Shown here: positions 1-8,151 of the stretch, one piece after another
Position numbering within the stretch: position 1 is the first letter of the stretch
Layout: each line of letters opens with the position of its first letter
NCBI RefSeq assembly: GCF_001592225.1
Contig: NZ_BCWN01000002.1
Location: 171,393-235,392, forward strand
DNA: 64,000 nucleotides
Reading direction: 5' to 3'
Source: Castellaniella caeni NBRC 101664
GTDB lineage: Bacteria; Pseudomonadota; Gammaproteobacteria; Burkholderiales; Burkholderiaceae_B
The notes under the pieces: generated by a model
The model's database searches: none
What the model saw: only the letters and a program-made list of their open reading frames with translations
Told to the model about the DNA's origin: nothing
Program-made: the position numbers and the translations under genes

Positions 1-148
1 CGATACCCATCTGCAAGGTGGCGGGCCGATCGAGGAAGGTATCCACGAAGGCCGTGCCGGCGGCGGGCCCCGTGAGCGGTTCTATGCGGTAGTGCAGCGT
101 GACATAAGAGTCAGGGCGCACGTGGGCGACGGCAGCGGAAGCGGTCAA
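1..148 (-). CDS. fkpB: FKBP-type peptidyl-prolyl cis-trans isomerase, N-terminal part
   Basis: This is the first ~49 codons of a minus-strand gene that runs off the window start. The translation reads MTASAAVAHVRPDSYVTLHY and continues with RIEPLTG, VDTFLDRPATLQMG. That matches the N-terminus of SlpA/FkpB-type FKBP isomerases, which catalyse proline cis-trans isomerisation during protein folding and are usually cytoplasmic. The best start is TTG at 148, because no ATG lies in frame nearby; a GTG nine codons further in is an alternative. The gene is divergent from radC, with about 50 bp between the two starts, so both promoters must lie in that short gap. The active-site region is outside the window, so the family call rests on the N-terminus alone. 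Confidence 0.75.
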   Translation of the reverse strand, partial: MTASAAVAHVRPDSYVTLHYRIEPLTGPAAGTAFVDTFLDRPATLQMGI

Positions 149-199
149 AATGGTTCACCAGTCAAAAATCGTTCAAACCTTCTTATTTTAGAGCCTAAC

Positions 200-877
200 A
201 TGCCACAAGAGCGCCAATTCCCCTCATGCGAGCGTCCTCGCGAGCGCCTGCTCAGGCATGGCGTGCATGCCCTCACCTCGGCGGAGCTGCTGGCCGTGCT
301 GCTGCGCACCGGCAGACGGGGGCATAGCGCCACCGACATGGGCCACGCGCTGATCGAGCATTTCGGCGGCCTGCGCCGCCTGCTGTCGGCGGAAAGCGAG
401 GCGCTGCTGGCCTTTCCCGGCCTGGGGGCGGCCAAGACCTGCGAGCTGCTGGCGGTACAGGAGCTGGGCCGTCGGGCGCTGGAAGAGCCCTTGCGCAACG
501 GTCGCGCCCTGAGCCAGCCCGAACGCGTCAAGCAGTTCTGCGCCATGCGCCTGGCGCACCTGCGAGTGGAGCACTGCATCGCGCTGTTTCTCGACACCCA
601 GCTGCGGCTCATCGACTGCGTGGAGCTTGCGCGCGGCACCCTGTCGCACGCCTCGGTCTATCCGCGCGAAGTCGTCAAGGCGGCGCTGGGCCACCACGCC
701 GCCGCCCTGATCCTGGCGCACAACCACCCCTCGGGCCTGGCCGAGCCCAGCAGCGCCGACATCGCCCTCACCCGCCAGCTCAAGCAGGCGCTGGCCCTGG
801 TGGACATCCGCCTGCTGGATCACCTGATCGTGGGGGCCACCGAGGTCACCTCGCTGGCCGAACGCGGACAGGTGTAG
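200..877 (+). CDS. radC: RadC family JAB-domain protein
   Basis: The product is 225 residues, the usual RadC/UPF0758 length. An N-terminal helical part with a helix-hairpin-helix-like stretch (FPGLGAAKT, about residues 72-80) precedes a JAB/MPN+ metalloprotease-like domain. The zinc-ligand pattern is complete: H174-x-H176 in HNHPSG and D187. The role of RadC is unsettled. It was once linked to DNA repair, but its domain belongs to the JAMM isopeptidase fold. The open frame extends upstream to 92, but that part would overlap the divergent fkpB coding region, so the ATG at 200 is preferred. No partner gene is evident; rpmE2 follows 155 bp downstream with its own leader. Confidence 0.9.
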   Translation: MPQERQFPSCERPRERLLRHGVHALTSAELLAVLLRTGRRGHSATDMGHALIEHFGGLRRLLSAESEALLAFPGLGAAKTCELLAVQELGRRALEEPLRNGRALSQPERVKQFCAMRLAHLRVEHCIALFLDTQLRLIDCVELARGTLSHASVYPREVVKAALGHHAAALILAHNHPSGLAEPSSADIALTRQLKQALALVDIRLLDHLIVGATEVTSLAERGQV

Positions 878-1032
878 CGCGCCGGGCCAAGGACAGGCAC
901 GCAACAGGCGCGCGTGCTAGAATGAGCGGCTAACCCTGGATACGTTGCCAGGTCTTTGATGGCGTATGCGCCCTGGTGGCACCCATACATCATCCGGCTG
1001 GCTGGCGACCCCAACACTCAACGGACTTCATC

Positions 1033-1293
1033 ATGAAAGACGGCATCCACCCCGAATACCGCGAGGTCGTGTTCCTCGACCTGCAAACCGGCAACAAGTT
1101 CATCTCGCGCTCGGCCCTCACCTCGCGTGAAACCACCGAGATCGACGGCAAGAGCTACCCGCTCTTCAAGTGCGACGTGACCTCCGAATCGCACCCCTTC
1201 TACACCGGCGCACAAACGCGCATCGTCGAGACGGGCCGCGTCGAGAAATTCCGCGCGCGTTTTGCCCGCACCGCCGGCACCATCAAGAAGTAA
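1033..1293 (+). CDS. rpmE2: 50S ribosomal protein L31 type B
   Basis: This 86-residue protein begins MKDGIHPEYREVVFLDLQTG and ends TAGTIKK. It is the type B form of L31, which lacks the CxxC zinc-binding cysteines of the type A form; only one cysteine (KCDVTS) is present. L31 joins the central protuberance of the 50S subunit and bridges to the 30S subunit. The ATG at 1033 matches the family N-terminus exactly, so the upstream open frame is ignored. A leader with potential hairpins lies upstream (about 946-981), and a strong intrinsic terminator follows at 1345-1371, so the gene looks monocistronic. In some bacteria type B L31 is zinc-regulated; I see no clear Zur box here. Confidence 0.95.
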   Translation: MKDGIHPEYREVVFLDLQTGNKFISRSALTSRETTEIDGKSYPLFKCDVTSESHPFYTGAQTRIVETGRVEKFRARFARTAGTIKK

Positions 1294-1344
1294 GGGTTCC
1301 GCGCCCCGGTGGCCTGCCGCGCAACCGCGGGCGGGCACCTTCGC

Positions 1345-1371
1345 AAAAGGCAGCCGAGCGGCTGCCTTTTT
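1345..1371 (+). terminator. Rho-independent terminator after rpmE2
   Basis: An 11-bp stem (AAAAGGCAGCC with GGCTGCCTTTT) closes a GAGC tetraloop and ends in a run of T. It lies ~50 bp after the rpmE2 stop and before the glycosyltransferase start. Confidence 0.9.
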
Positions 1372-1415
1372 CATTTAACATAGGGGATTACCCCGTCTCG
1401 CGCCCGCCTCCTCCT

Positions 1416-3164
1416 GTGTATTCCGACGATCTGCGATCCACGCCGGCCCGGCTGACAGCCACGGCGGCCGCCAAGCTCCCGCGCCTGTTCCTGCTGGTCG
1501 TGGGGCTGGTGTACATCCTGGCGGGGCTGTTCTACCGCGACCCCTGGAAAACCGACGACGTCACCGGGCTGGCCACCATGCTCACGGCCCTCTCGGGCCA
1601 GGATCACGCCTGGCTGCTGCCGCAGGTGGGCCACCTGGCGCAGGCCCAGGACGGGCCGCTCGTCACCTGGGTGGGCGGCTTCTTCATCTGGGCCCTGCGC
1701 CCGCTGCTCGAACTGCTCTTCAGCCCGCTGAACGCCGCCATCATCGCCTCGCGGGTGCCCAACATCCTGTGGTTCGCGCTGCTCACCAGCGCCCTGTGGT
1801 ACGGCACCTACCTGCTGGGGCGGCGCAGCGAAGCGCAGCCCCTGGCGCTGCCCTTCGGCGGCGAACCAAGCGAACGCGACTACGGCCGCATGCTGGCCGA
1901 CGCCGCGCTGCTGCTCATCGTGGCCACCGTGGGCATCACCTGGCGCATGCACGAAACCTCCGAAGTCCCGGCCCTCATCGCCTGCCAGGCTTTGGCCCTG
2001 TACGCCGTGGCGCGCATGCTCGACCATCCGATCTCGGGGGCCATCACCCTGGGCCTGGCCATCGGCGGCGCCTTTCTCGCCCGCGGCTGGCCCGGCAGCC
2101 TGCCGCTGATGCTGGGCACCCTGATCGCCATCATCCCCAGGGGGCCGCTGGCCGCCGAGCGCAAGTGGGTCGTCATCAGTGCGCTGATTGCCGCCAGCAT
2201 CATGCTGCTGTGGTGGATTCCGGCGCGCACCTTCGGGCCGTACTGGGCGCAGAGCTGGCTGCTCTGGACCGAGCGCGCGTTTGGCTGGCCCAGCACGCGC
2301 GCCTGGCTCAGCATCCTGCGCGACCTGCCCTGGTTTCTGTGGCCCACCTGGCCCCTGGCGCTGCTGGCCCTGTGGCGCTGGCGCGGCTGGTTCGGCGCGC
2401 CGCACATCCACATCCCGCTCAGTTTTGCCCTGGGCGCCCTGCTGGTGCTGCTGGCCAGCGCCGACCCCTTCGAGCCCGAATACAGCACGCTGGCCGTGCC
2501 CTGCGCCGTCCTGGCCGCCTTCGCGCTGCCTACACTGCGTCGCGGCGTGGTCAACACGCTCGACTGGTTCGCGGTCATGTGCTTCTCGCTGACCGCCGCC
2601 ACCGTGTGGCTGGGCTGGATCGCCCTGCAAACCGGCTGGCCCGCCCAGATCGCCGCCAACATCGCGCGCCAGACGCGCGGCTTCGACGCGCACGTCGCCT
2701 GGCCCGCCACCACGATCGCCCTGCTGGGCTCGCTCGCCTGGGTGGCCCTGGTGCGCTGGCGCCTGCGCAGCCACCCCGCCGGCCTGTGGCGCGGCACGGC
2801 CCTATCGGCGGGCGGCCTGCTCACCACCTGGCTGCTGCTGGCCACGCTCTGGATGCCCGCCCTCGACTACGTGCGCAGCTACCGCGACGTCTCGGCCTCG
2901 CTGGCGCACGCCCTGGCGCGCGACCAGCGCCCCGGCGAATGCGTGCGCACGCAAAACCTCGGCAGCGGCCAGCGCGCCTCGTTCCTGGTCTTCAACCAGA
3001 TCGAGCTGTCCTTTGACGGCCAGTGCCCGCTGGTGTTGCAGCAGCTCAGCACCCACGACGCCGACACGCCCCTGCGTCCAGGCGTAAGCGTGCTCTGGGA
3101 AGGCAAGCGCGGCCCCGACCGGCACGAGAAATTCCGGCTCGTGCGCATCACCCCGGCGTCATGA
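1416..3164 (+). CDS. Membrane GT-C glycosyltransferase (ArnT/PMT-like)
   Basis: The protein is ~582 residues if read from the GTG at 1416, which lies after the rpmE2 terminator. The frame is open further upstream but would run through the terminator and rpmE2. The first membrane segment (LFLLVVGLVYILAGLFY) is followed by a loop with acidic residues (DPWKTDD), the position of the catalytic acid in the PMT/ArnT superfamily. About ten more hydrophobic segments follow, then a soluble C-terminal domain. Such enzymes move a sugar from a polyprenyl phosphate carrier to an acceptor on the periplasmic side, for example lipid A or protein. The acceptor cannot be told from sequence. The stop overlaps the start of the MATE gene (ATGA), so the two are probably translationally coupled. 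Confidence 0.7.
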   Translation: MYSDDLRSTPARLTATAAAKLPRLFLLVVGLVYILAGLFYRDPWKTDDVTGLATMLTALSGQDHAWLLPQVGHLAQAQDGPLVTWVGGFFIWALRPLLELLFSPLNAAIIASRVPNILWFALLTSALWYGTYLLGRRSEAQPLALPFGGEPSERDYGRMLADAALLLIVATVGITWRMHETSEVPALIACQALALYAVARMLDHPISGAITLGLAIGGAFLARGWPGSLPLMLGTLIAIIPRGPLAAERKWVVISALIAASIMLLWWIPARTFGPYWAQSWLLWTERAFGWPSTRAWLSILRDLPWFLWPTWPLALLALWRWRGWFGAPHIHIPLSFALGALLVLLASADPFEPEYSTLAVPCAVLAAFALPTLRRGVVNTLDWFAVMCFSLTAATVWLGWIALQTGWPAQIAANIARQTRGFDAHVAWPATTIALLGSLAWVALVRWRLRSHPAGLWRGTALSAGGLLTTWLLLATLWMPALDYVRSYRDVSASLAHALARDQRPGECVRTQNLGSGQRASFLVFNQIELSFDGQCPLVLQQLSTHDADTPLRPGVSVLWEGKRGPDRHEKFRLVRITPAS

Positions 3165-4570
3165 ACACTGGCCCGGCCACGGCGCCGCGCGCGCCCTGGC
3201 GCACCATCCTTCAGCAAGCCTGGCCCATTCTGGTGAGCGCCTGGGCCGGCATGATCTTCGCCGTCCTCGACACCGCCATGGTCGGCCACACCGACGCCAT
3301 CGACCTGCAGGCCATGGCCCTGGGCGCCTCGATCTACATCACCGTGTTCGTCGGCCTCATGGGGGTCGTCCACGCGCTCATCCCCATCATCGCCCAGCAC
3401 TTCGGCGCCCAGCGCCTGGACGCCGCCGGGCAGGCCTGGGGGCAAGGCATCTGGCTGGCCTTGGCGCTCTCCGTGCTGGGCGGCGTCACCCTGCTGTACC
3501 CGGATGTCTGGCTGGCGCTGTCCGGCACGATCGAGCCCGCCGTGCGCGAACGCATCGCGGGCTATCTGCTCGCCCTGGCGCTGGCCCTGCCCTCGGCCCT
3601 GCTGTTTCGCACCATCTACGCCATGGCCACGGCCATTTCGCAGACGCGCGGCGTCATGCTCATCAACCTGGGCAGCATCGCCTTCAAGCTGCTGTTCAAC
3701 ACCTGGTTCATCTTCGGCGGCCTGGGGCTCGACCCCATGGGGGCCGTCGGCGCGGGCATCGCCACGCTGGTGGTGGACTGGATGATGCTTGCCGCGGGGC
3801 TCTGGATGATCCGCCGCCAGCCCGCCTTTCAGGCGCTGCGCCCGCGGGTGGGCCGCCCACGCTGGGCCGACCAGAAAGAACTGCTGCGCCTGGGGCTGCC
3901 CATGGGGGGCTCGTACCTGATCGAGGTCTGCGCCTTCAGCTTCATGGCGCTGCTCATCGCTCGCGACGGCCTGTACGCCAGTGGCGCCCAGCAGATTCTG
4001 GCCAACGTGATTGCCCTGTGCTACATGTTGCCCATGTCGCTGGGCTTGTCCACGGCCTCGCTCACGGCCCAGGCCGTCGGCGGCCAGCAGTTGCGCGCGG
4101 CGCGCCGCATCGGGCTGCACGGCATCGCCCTGGTGGCCGCCGGGGCGCTGCTCACCAACGCGCTGCTGCTGGGTGGGCAGCACGCGATCGTGCGCGCCTA
4201 CACCGACGAGCCGCACGTGGCCGCCATCGCCCTCACGCTGCTGCAGATCGCCCCCTGGTTCCACTTCTGGGACGCGCTGCACTGCGTCAGCGCCTACATC
4301 TTGCGGGCCTACAAGATCGCCCTCGTGCCGCTCGTCCTGCAGATCGCGGCGCTGTTGGGGCTGGGGCTGATCGGCGGCTGGTGGTTCGGCTACGGGCCCG
4401 CCGCGGGCGCGCTGCGCCCGGCGGCCAGGTGGTTCATGCCCGGCGCGCCCGTCGGCGCCGCGACGATGTGGATCATGGCCATGGCCGGGCTCGCTCTGAC
4501 GGCGGTTCTGCTTCTTGCCTGGTACGGACACGTGCTGCGCAGCCAGGGACGCACCGCGCAGCCTGGTTGA
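3161..4570 (+). CDS. MATE family efflux transporter (NorM-like)
   Basis: This 469-residue inner-membrane protein has about twelve hydrophobic segments in two similar halves, as in NorM/DinF MATE proteins. The N-terminal half begins AWPILVSAWAGMIFAVLDTAMVGH, typical of the first MATE helices, and the second half restarts near LLRLGLPMGGSYLIE. These proteins export cationic drugs or metabolites in exchange for H+ or Na+. The ATG at 3161 overlaps the stop of the glycosyltransferase by four bases. The gene is convergent with proV, with stops 45 bp apart. Substrate is unknown; coupling to a GT-C enzyme raises the possibility of a lipid-linked or cell-envelope substrate, but a drug pump is the safer reading. 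Confidence 0.85.
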   Translation: MNTGPATAPRAPWRTILQQAWPILVSAWAGMIFAVLDTAMVGHTDAIDLQAMALGASIYITVFVGLMGVVHALIPIIAQHFGAQRLDAAGQAWGQGIWLALALSVLGGVTLLYPDVWLALSGTIEPAVRERIAGYLLALALALPSALLFRTIYAMATAISQTRGVMLINLGSIAFKLLFNTWFIFGGLGLDPMGAVGAGIATLVVDWMMLAAGLWMIRRQPAFQALRPRVGRPRWADQKELLRLGLPMGGSYLIEVCAFSFMALLIARDGLYASGAQQILANVIALCYMLPMSLGLSTASLTAQAVGGQQLRAARRIGLHGIALVAAGALLTNALLLGGQHAIVRAYTDEPHVAAIALTLLQIAPWFHFWDALHCVSAYILRAYKIALVPLVLQIAALLGLGLIGGWWFGYGPAAGALRPAARWFMPGAPVGAATMWIMAMAGLALTAVLLLAWYGHVLRSQGRTAQPG

Positions 4571-4615
4571 TGCGGACAGGCCCCGGGCGCCACTGGCCGC
4601 GGCAGCCCCTGCGTC

Positions 4616-5899
4616 TCAGGCCACCTGCTTGGGTGCCGCCGAAGGCTCGCCCTCGGGCACTGCCACGGACACGCTGCCGGGCGCATCCGCAGCCACTGCT
4701 TCGGCCTCGCTTGGCGCGCTGGTGCCCGCGCCGGGCGTGACCAGTTCGACCACCTTGCTGCGCGACAGCAGCCCCACGAATTCGCCCTGCGCGCCCGTGA
4801 CGGCCACGGGCTCGGGCGTACGCAGCAGCTGCGCCAGCACCTCGTCGAGCCCGGCGGACGCAGGCACCGAGGCCATGTCGCTGAGGTAGCGGCTGATGTC
4901 GCGCGCACCCTCGCGCGCGGCACGCTGCGCATCCGCACGCATGAGCACCCCGGCCAGCCGCTTGCCGTCGAGCACGGCGGCATAATCGTAGTCGCGCGCC
5001 AGCAGTCGATCGACCGCATGCGCCGGATGGGAGCGCATGGTGAGCGTCAGCGGCCGTTCGGTGACGGCATGCGAGGCATTGAGCACCTTGCCCCGGTTGA
5101 CGTCCTGCAGGAAAGATTCGATGTAGTCGTTGGCGGGCGACAGCAGAATGTCTTCGGGCGTGCCCTCTTGCACCAGCTCGCCGTCCTTCAAGATGGCGAT
5201 GCGGTTGCCCAGGCGCAGGGCTTCGTCCAGATCGTGGGTGATGAAGACGATGGTCTTGTTCAGCTTGGCCTGCAGGGCCAGCAGCTGATCCTGCATTTCG
5301 TGACGGATGAGCGGGTCGAGCGCCGAAAAGGCCTCGTCCATGAGCAGGATTTCGGCATCGGTGGCCAGGGCGCGCGCCAGCCCCACGCGCTGCTGCATGC
5401 CGCCCGAGAGCTGATGCGGATATTGCGCCTCGAACCCTGACAGCCCCACCTGTTCGAGCCAGTGGCGCGCACGCTCGTTGCGCGCGGCGCGGCGCACGCC
5501 CTGCACGGCCAGCCCGTAGGCCGCGTTGTCCAGCACCGTGCGGTGCGGCAGCAGGCCAAAACGCTGGAAAACCATGCTCATCTTCTGCTGCCGGAAGCGT
5601 TCGAGCGCCTTGGGCTTGAGGCCCATGACGTCGATACCATCGACCAGAATCTGCCCGGCGCTGGGCTCGATGAGGCGGTTGAAGTGGCGGATGAGGGTGG
5701 ATTTGCCCGAGCCCGACAGGCCCATGATGACGTGGATGTCGCCCTCTTTGATCGACAGGCTGATGTCGCGCAGACCCAGGGTATGGCCGCTGCGCTCGAG
5801 CAGCGCTTCTTTGGACATGCCTTCTTGCGCGGCCTTCAGCCAGCGCTCGGGGCGCGTGCCGAAGATCTTGTAGATGTTGCGAACTTCGATCTTGTTCAT
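4616..5899 (-). CDS. proV: Glycine betaine/proline ABC transporter ATP-binding protein
   Basis: The 427-residue protein shows Walker A (GLSGSGKS, about residues 60-67), the signature LSGGMQQRV, Walker B (ILLMDEAFSALD) and the ITHD switch histidine. Two CBS-like domains follow the ATPase, as in ProV/OpuAA, where they sense ionic strength. It powers uptake of compatible solutes such as glycine betaine under osmotic stress. The start at 5899 (MNKIEVRNIY) lies 1 bp after the proW stop; the upstream open frame is only the proW shadow. The C-terminal ~45 residues after the second CBS are rich in Ala, Pro, Glu and Ser and look unstructured. It is the last gene of the proX-proW-proV operon. Confidence 0.93.
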   Translation of the reverse strand: MNKIEVRNIYKIFGTRPERWLKAAQEGMSKEALLERSGHTLGLRDISLSIKEGDIHVIMGLSGSGKSTLIRHFNRLIEPSAGQILVDGIDVMGLKPKALERFRQQKMSMVFQRFGLLPHRTVLDNAAYGLAVQGVRRAARNERARHWLEQVGLSGFEAQYPHQLSGGMQQRVGLARALATDAEILLMDEAFSALDPLIRHEMQDQLLALQAKLNKTIVFITHDLDEALRLGNRIAILKDGELVQEGTPEDILLSPANDYIESFLQDVNRGKVLNASHAVTERPLTLTMRSHPAHAVDRLLARDYDYAAVLDGKRLAGVLMRADAQRAAREGARDISRYLSDMASVPASAGLDEVLAQLLRTPEPVAVTGAQGEFVGLLSRSKVVELVTPGAGTSAPSEAEAVAADAPGSVSVAVPEGEPSAAPKQVA

Positions 5900-5900
5900 C

Positions 5901-6755
5901 TCAGGCCCTCCGTTCGGATTGGCGGCGGCCAAACTGCTGCGTGATGCGGTCGAAGATGATGGCCAGCACCACGATGCCCAGGCCCGCCAGCAGGCCACGG
6001 CCCACCTGCAGGCGGTTGATGCCCTGCAAGACCTCGTAGCCCAGGCCGCGCACGCCGATCATCGAGGCGATCACCACCATGGCCAGGGCCATCATCGTGG
6101 TCTGGTTGATGCCGGCCATGATGTTGGGCATGGCCAGGGGCAGCTGCACGCCAAACAGCTGGCGCGTGCGGCTCGCGCCAAACGAGCGCGATGCTTCGAG
6201 CACCTCGGCGTCCACCAGGCGGATGCCCAGGTCGGTGAGACGGATGACGGGCGGCACGGCGTAGATCACCGTGGCGAACAAGGCCGCCAGCTTGCCCAGG
6301 TTGAACAGCATGACGACCGGGATCAGGTAAACGAAGCTGGGCATGGTCTGCATGACGTCGAGCACCGGCAGCATGACGGTGCGCACCCAGCGGAAACTGG
6401 CCATGGCAATGCCCACCGGGATGCCGATGAGCACGGAAAACACCACCGCCACCAGCATGAGGGAAAGCGTCTGCATCGAGGCTTCCCAGAGGCCGATGGC
6501 CCCCAGCGAGCACAGCAGCGCCCCCATGACGAGGCTGAAGCGCCACTTGCGGCTGCCCAGCCAGGCAATCGCCATGACCGCCAGCACGATCGTCCACCAG
6601 GGCGACTGGCGCAGCAGGTTGTCCGACCAGATCAAGAGGTCGAGCAAGGGCCGCGTGATGGCCCGCAATACGTCGGAATACTGCATGACCAGCCCATTGA
6701 CGAAAGCATCAATGGGCCGTTGCAGTTCCCGCGCTGAAATCAGTTCAGGAAACAT
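5901..6755 (-). CDS. proW: Glycine betaine/proline ABC transporter permease
   Basis: A 284-residue permease with an N-terminal extension, then at least six membrane segments. It carries the BPD_transp_1 EAA-like loop (EASRSFGASRTRQLFGVQLP) that docks on the ATPase ProV. The motif MQTMPSFVYLIP and the segment VVIASMIGVRGLG are typical of ProW/OpuAB. It forms the translocation path of the betaine importer in the inner membrane. The gene sits 9 bp after proX and 1 bp before proV, so the three are surely co-transcribed. Confidence 0.93.
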   Translation of the reverse strand: MFPELISARELQRPIDAFVNGLVMQYSDVLRAITRPLLDLLIWSDNLLRQSPWWTIVLAVMAIAWLGSRKWRFSLVMGALLCSLGAIGLWEASMQTLSLMLVAVVFSVLIGIPVGIAMASFRWVRTVMLPVLDVMQTMPSFVYLIPVVMLFNLGKLAALFATVIYAVPPVIRLTDLGIRLVDAEVLEASRSFGASRTRQLFGVQLPLAMPNIMAGINQTTMMALAMVVIASMIGVRGLGYEVLQGINRLQVGRGLLAGLGIVVLAIIFDRITQQFGRRQSERRA

Positions 6756-6764
6756 GCGGCCTCC

Positions 6765-7820
6765 TTACAGGGCCGCCTTGACCCGTTCAGCCACGTCGGC
6801 CGGCAGCCAGGCGCTCCAGATGTCCGCGTGGTTCTTCAGAAACCACACCGCGGTGGGCTCGGGCTCGGCTTCGTTTTTCTCCATGTAGGCCATGGTCTGG
6901 TTCATGACGTCCAGCGGCACCTTCACCTTGGAGAGAAACGCGGTCAGCTTGGGCGCCTTCTCGGTGAACTGCGTCGTCACCGCGGTGAAGACGGGGTTTT
7001 CCGGGTAATCGGACGCCTGGGGATTTTCGCAGTTGGGGTCGGTCAGGCACTTCTGCTTGGCGGCATCGTAGGGCGGCAGTTCGAGCTTGACGAGATCCAT
7101 CGAGCCCACCAGCGGCGTCGGATACCAGTAATAGAAGACGACATTTTCCTTGCGCTGGTAGGCGGCCGTCAGGGCGGCCTTTTGCGTGGCCCCGGTGCCC
7201 GGCGAGAACAGGGTGAACGTCTTTTCCAGCCCCAACGCCTTGAACAGGTTGGTGCTCACGACCTCGCAGCCCCAGCCCGCGGGGCAGCCGTAAAAGCGCC
7301 CCTTGGAGGGTTCTTCGGGGTCTTTGAAGTCTTTCCAGTACTTGGGCAGGTCGGACGCCTTTTTGAGTTCGGGCAGGCGCTCGGCCGTGTACTTGGGAAT
7401 GAACCAGGCCTCGCCGCCCATGTAGATGTCGCCGATCCGCTTCACCTTGCCCGATGCCTCGGCCTTGGTCCAGGGCTCGAGCGTACTGTTGAGCCAAATC
7501 TCGCTGTTGATGTCGAGGTCGCCGCGCTGCAGGGCCGCCAGGGCCGGCAGGGTCTCGGTGGGCAGCACCTCGGACTGGCAGCCGTAGCCATGCTTGACGA
7601 TGAAGCGTTCGACTTCGACCAGCACCAGGTTGGATTCCCAGTTCATGCCGCCAAAGCGCATGGGACGGTCGAGTTCGCACTGCGGTGCGGAGGCTGCCTG
7701 GGCCGCGGCGGGCGCCAGGGACAGGCCGCCCAGGGTGGCGGCAAACGCCAGGCCCAGTACGGAGCGAGTCAGGAAAGGATGGGATGCCGCTTTGCGCGGC
7801 GCGGAGAGGGAAATGGACAT
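6765..7820 (-). CDS. proX: Glycine betaine ABC transporter substrate-binding protein
   Basis: The 351-residue product begins with a Sec signal peptide (hydrophobic SVLGLAFAATLGGLSLA, probable cleavage after AQA near residue 42). The mature part begins CELDRPMRFGGMNWESN, typical of OpuAC/ProX-like periplasmic binding proteins, and contains several Trp and Tyr residues of the kind that form the aromatic box for quaternary amines. The start at 7820 is fixed by a very strong Shine-Dalgarno (AAAGGAGG) 6 bp upstream; an in-frame upstream ATG at 7877 lacks this. It is the first gene of the operon, the reverse of the E. coli V-W-X order. No recognisable promoter was found in the 330 bp upstream. Confidence 0.92.
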   Translation of the reverse strand: MSISLSAPRKAASHPFLTRSVLGLAFAATLGGLSLAPAAAQAASAPQCELDRPMRFGGMNWESNLVLVEVERFIVKHGYGCQSEVLPTETLPALAALQRGDLDINSEIWLNSTLEPWTKAEASGKVKRIGDIYMGGEAWFIPKYTAERLPELKKASDLPKYWKDFKDPEEPSKGRFYGCPAGWGCEVVSTNLFKALGLEKTFTLFSPGTGATQKAALTAAYQRKENVVFYYWYPTPLVGSMDLVKLELPPYDAAKQKCLTDPNCENPQASDYPENPVFTAVTTQFTEKAPKLTAFLSKVKVPLDVMNQTMAYMEKNEAEPEPTAVWFLKNHADIWSAWLPADVAERVKAAL

Positions 7821-8101
7821 TGAAGCCTCCTTTGGGTTACGGAGACGCCGGACGCAAAACGACACGTCGGACGCCATAGCTTAGGGGAGGGTGTGCGGAA
7901 GACGGTGAAGACCGCCAATACATACCGGCACTGCAAGGTGCGTGGCACCTGGGACAGATAAAGGCGAAGCACCCAGGGTTAGGCGTTCGCCGCAATCAGA
8001 ATTGAATTTAAGATGACTGCAGAATTGCTATTTTACATGCAAAATGACAGAAATTGAAATCGTTTTATTTTCAGGCAGAATTCAGCGGCCGGGCTTTCAG
8101 C

Positions 8102-8131
8102 CGCCAGCCAGGCGCAAAACCCGGGCTGGCG
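8102..8131. repeat. Inverted repeat in the proX-cfa intergenic region
   Basis: The 331-bp gap between proX and cfa (7821-8151) holds no convincing gene. It contains a perfect 8-bp inverted repeat (CGCCAGCC / GGCTGGCG, 14-bp loop) just past the cfa stop, without a T tract, so at best a weak or Rho-assisted terminator for cfa. The rest (7981-8090) is unusually AT-rich for this genome and carries three copies of CAGAATT (7997, 8020, 8076). It may hold the proX promoter region. Confidence 0.4.
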
Positions 8132-8151
8132 ACCCCCGTCTTCCGGCTGTT

